Shown here: positions 63,301 to 64,000 of the stretch, in pieces
How positions within the stretch are numbered: the stretch's first letter is position 1
Layout of the letters: the number at the start of each line of letters is the position of its first letter
NCBI GenBank assembly: GCA_016710765.1
Contig: JADJUJ010000003.1
Location: 496,001-560,000 of the forward strand
DNA from: Lewinellaceae bacterium
GTDB taxonomy: Bacteria; Bacteroidota; Bacteroidia; Chitinophagales; Saprospiraceae
DNA length: 64,000 nt
Direction of reading: 5' to 3'
Translations under genes and position numbers: made by a program
The notes under the pieces: generated by a model
The model's input: the letters and a program-made list of their open reading frames with translations, nothing else
Database searches by the model: none
What the model was told of the DNA's origin: nothing

Positions 63301-64000
63301 GAAACTGATCCAGGTGTATGTTCCTGGACTTCCCCTGTCGGAAGCCTTACTCCTTTGTTGGTTTCCAGCAATTGTGCAGCTACCGTGGCCTGGCAGGTTG
63401 AAAACCCGGATGCCACGATGGCATCGGGCGCCGACGACGTGAGCGGCTACACTTTTGCAGCAGGCACCAGTACGGTGACCTATACCATTACAGAAACTGC
63501 CAGTGGCCAATCTTGGAGCTGCAGCTTCACCGTCACGGTGGAAGACGAAGAAGCGCCGGTGATTACCTGCCCTGCAGATATCATGATGGATACAGAACCA
63601 GGTATTTGCGCGGCTGTGGTGAATTTTGATGATCCGGAGGTGACAGACAATTGTACTTTGCCCACCACTTCTGGAATAGAGACCTTTGTTTATACCGGAG
63701 CAGCTCAGTCATGGGTAGTGCCGGCAGGCGTTACAGAAATAACTATTGATGCCTGGGGCGCGCAAGGCGGTCCTTCAGAAAGTTGCACAGGTGGCCCGGA
63801 CCCAGAAGATGATGGTGGTTTGGGAGGCTATGCAACTGGCAAGTTGGCAGTAACGCCAGGCCAGGTACTCAATATCTATGTGGGTCAAAAACCTATTAAC
63901 GGAAATGGCAATGAACCCGGAGGGTTTAATGGCGGCGGCGCTGGTGGACAGTGGGCTGGTGCCGGTGGTGGCGCTTCCGACATCCGTGTTGGTGGAATTA
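60385..64000 (+). CDS. Giant secreted HYR-domain protein with nested glycine-rich domains (3' end outside window)
   Basis: The frame is open from ATG 60385 (MKPAFTLRKFFLGTFLVFST, a signal peptide) to the window end, over 1205 codons. After a unique N-terminal domain (about residues 25-260) come repeated HYR modules, each with CP near its start, DNC in the middle and ATDASGN-x-A-x-CSF at the end. A glycine-rich domain (YTGATQSWVVPAGVTEITID to about GVRVGHGEIQITYN) is inserted inside the third HYR, at about residues 485-715. A second copy begins at 63688. The unit starting at 61693 recurs at 63541, 1848 bases later, in frame. It is likely a surface adhesin with a C-terminal sorting domain beyond the window. 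Confidence 0.88.
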   Translation, partial: MKPAFTLRKFFLGTFLVFSTLVSLQAHTWEVRVNQAPDGTLTWYLQTYHTTAEAACVNDAPQSGLIINGVQYPIQQVFSGDISLLSPNIFGVGNCSGRGAYGVIVTPFLGTTLSVTPYSNVACWANCGVQANGNFNPPPPPVCTTCPITGFSTSVSCDDNGTGCTSADDNYTYSLTVNHLVCGTVTGDGQFTVVLDPGGANTVLGPFNYTAGNSTTVVLPPGTANGTAVQIVDNDFPCDFSGTISVDPQLLMGCSIDNIAPVYINCPNSFIISNAVDLCGGAVNWSMPLATDECGVVSNVRTDAGPVQGTIWPVGMYTVTYVAMDAAGNIAQCNFNITVTDSQNPELLCPTNTVEVETDPGVCTWLSDAQIAPSVNTDNCPYTLTYEISGATTVPPGTLGSAEGQVLNQGTNTICYTITEDGNGMMVSNCCFNVEVEDEEAPVITCPADIMMDAEPGICAAVVNFDDPEVTDNCALPTTSGLETFVYTGATQSWVVPAGVTEITIDAWGAQGGGSEYCGGALFDDGGLGGYATGVLAVVPGSTIYINVGEYPGLNTSPNYGVIFPGGWNGGGDGGKYGAAGGGASDIRIGGITLNDRVIVAGGGGGGNTGCPDHGTGGAGGGLTGDPGINLSGGYTPGGGGTPVAGGSAGTSGTSGSQGQGGANSGDPYHVAGGGGGWYGGGGAYAAGGGGGSSYLGSLSLASTTPGVRVGHGEIQITYNTTTLLTQTGGLPSGSSYPLGTTVNTFVATDASGNTASCSFSVTILDLEDPMVTCPANAVITTSNLGTTGDCAGQFAWTHPLPTDNCSVDEYAMTYTNPDGTIDGPLDVELVSSLVIGNNANRNFYKGTTTVTYYVVDAAGHTATCSFTVTVTDDEDPTFVNCPEGVTYTVGLFPGACTGGAIWSIPIADDNCSAVVTQTNGPAQGTILTVGTYPIQYTATDAANNTATCNFTINVIDTQDPVIVCPGNMIISETDPGVCSWTSPVGSLTPLLVSSNCAATVAWQVENPDATMASGADDVSGYTFAAGTSTVTYTITETASGQSWSCSFTVTVEDEEAPVITCPADIMMDTEPGICAAVVNFDDPEVTDNCTLPTTSGIETFVYTGAAQSWVVPAGVTEITIDAWGAQGGPSESCTGGPDPEDDGGLGGYATGKLAVTPGQVLNIYVGQKPINGNGNEPGGFNGGGAGGQWAGAGGGASDIRVGGI

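Noticed and set aside
62683..63510. A minus-strand frame of 275 codons within the HYR gene region
   Set aside because: Antisense to repeated HYR modules; the sense strand is continuously open with domain signatures.

Overview
The window is about 50% GC and reads as a chromosomal segment of a Bacteroidota bacterium, most likely from the Saprospiria (Saprospiraceae-like; this placement is inference). The support is as follows. Promoters follow the Bacteroidota pattern TTG-N19-21-TAnnTTTG; five clear cases were found, two of them in front of tRNA genes. Secreted proteins carry type IX secretion C-terminal sorting domains. A tig-clpP-clpX cluster, a split two-subunit transketolase, a dihydroorotase-like protein without metal ligands, DUF1573, DUF4197 and DUF2795 proteins, and a large HYR-domain surface protein are also present.

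Layout. 1-12.7 kb: end of dnaG, rnz, a Crp/Fnr regulator, queA, typA, a MntA/HepT-like pair, an M29 aminopeptidase and a pcrA-type helicase. 12.7-20.9 kb: tRNA-Cys, a sodium:solute symporter, AMP nucleosidase, a SPOR protein, an M1 peptidase and a secreted M43 peptidase. 20.9-32.0 kb: smpB, clpX-clpP-tig, tRNA-Leu, relA/spoT, pepA and the two transketolase subunits, which are separated by about 440 bases of G/C homopolymer that looks artefactual. 32.3-34.7 kb: a cystathionine gamma-synthase-type enzyme, then a REP-associated tyrosine transposase (RAYT) surrounded and internally invaded by REP palindromes. 34.7-40.6 kb: a leftward run of two glycosyltransferase-like genes, a pyrC-like gene, a DUF4197 lipoprotein and suhB. 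41.5-47.8 kb: panB, a damaged mltG, two oxidoreductases, a lipase-like hydrolase and fmt. 48.4-57.4 kb: carbohydrate and glycerol genes (GH29 fucosidase, a secreted GH-like protein, galK, galE, glpD, glpF). 57.7-64 kb: a TPR-membrane-AraC regulator and a giant HYR/glycine-rich protein that runs off the window.

Intergenic DNA is unusually rich in structure: a RAYT/REP system, two copies of a 159-bp foldback element, two tandem foldback elements of about 164 bp with a shared core but unrelated self-complementary arms, a dispersed palindromic family of about 65 bp, and short 7-8 bp tandem repeats, one of which forms a perfect 32-bp inverted repeat. A possible small RNA with its own promoter-like box and terminator lies at 41.3 kb.

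Data quality: about ten coding regions carry a single-base frameshift, an internal deletion or an in-frame stop, including clpX, tig and pcrA. Together with the homopolymer patch this points to an unpolished assembly, so broken genes here should not be taken as real pseudogenes without read support.
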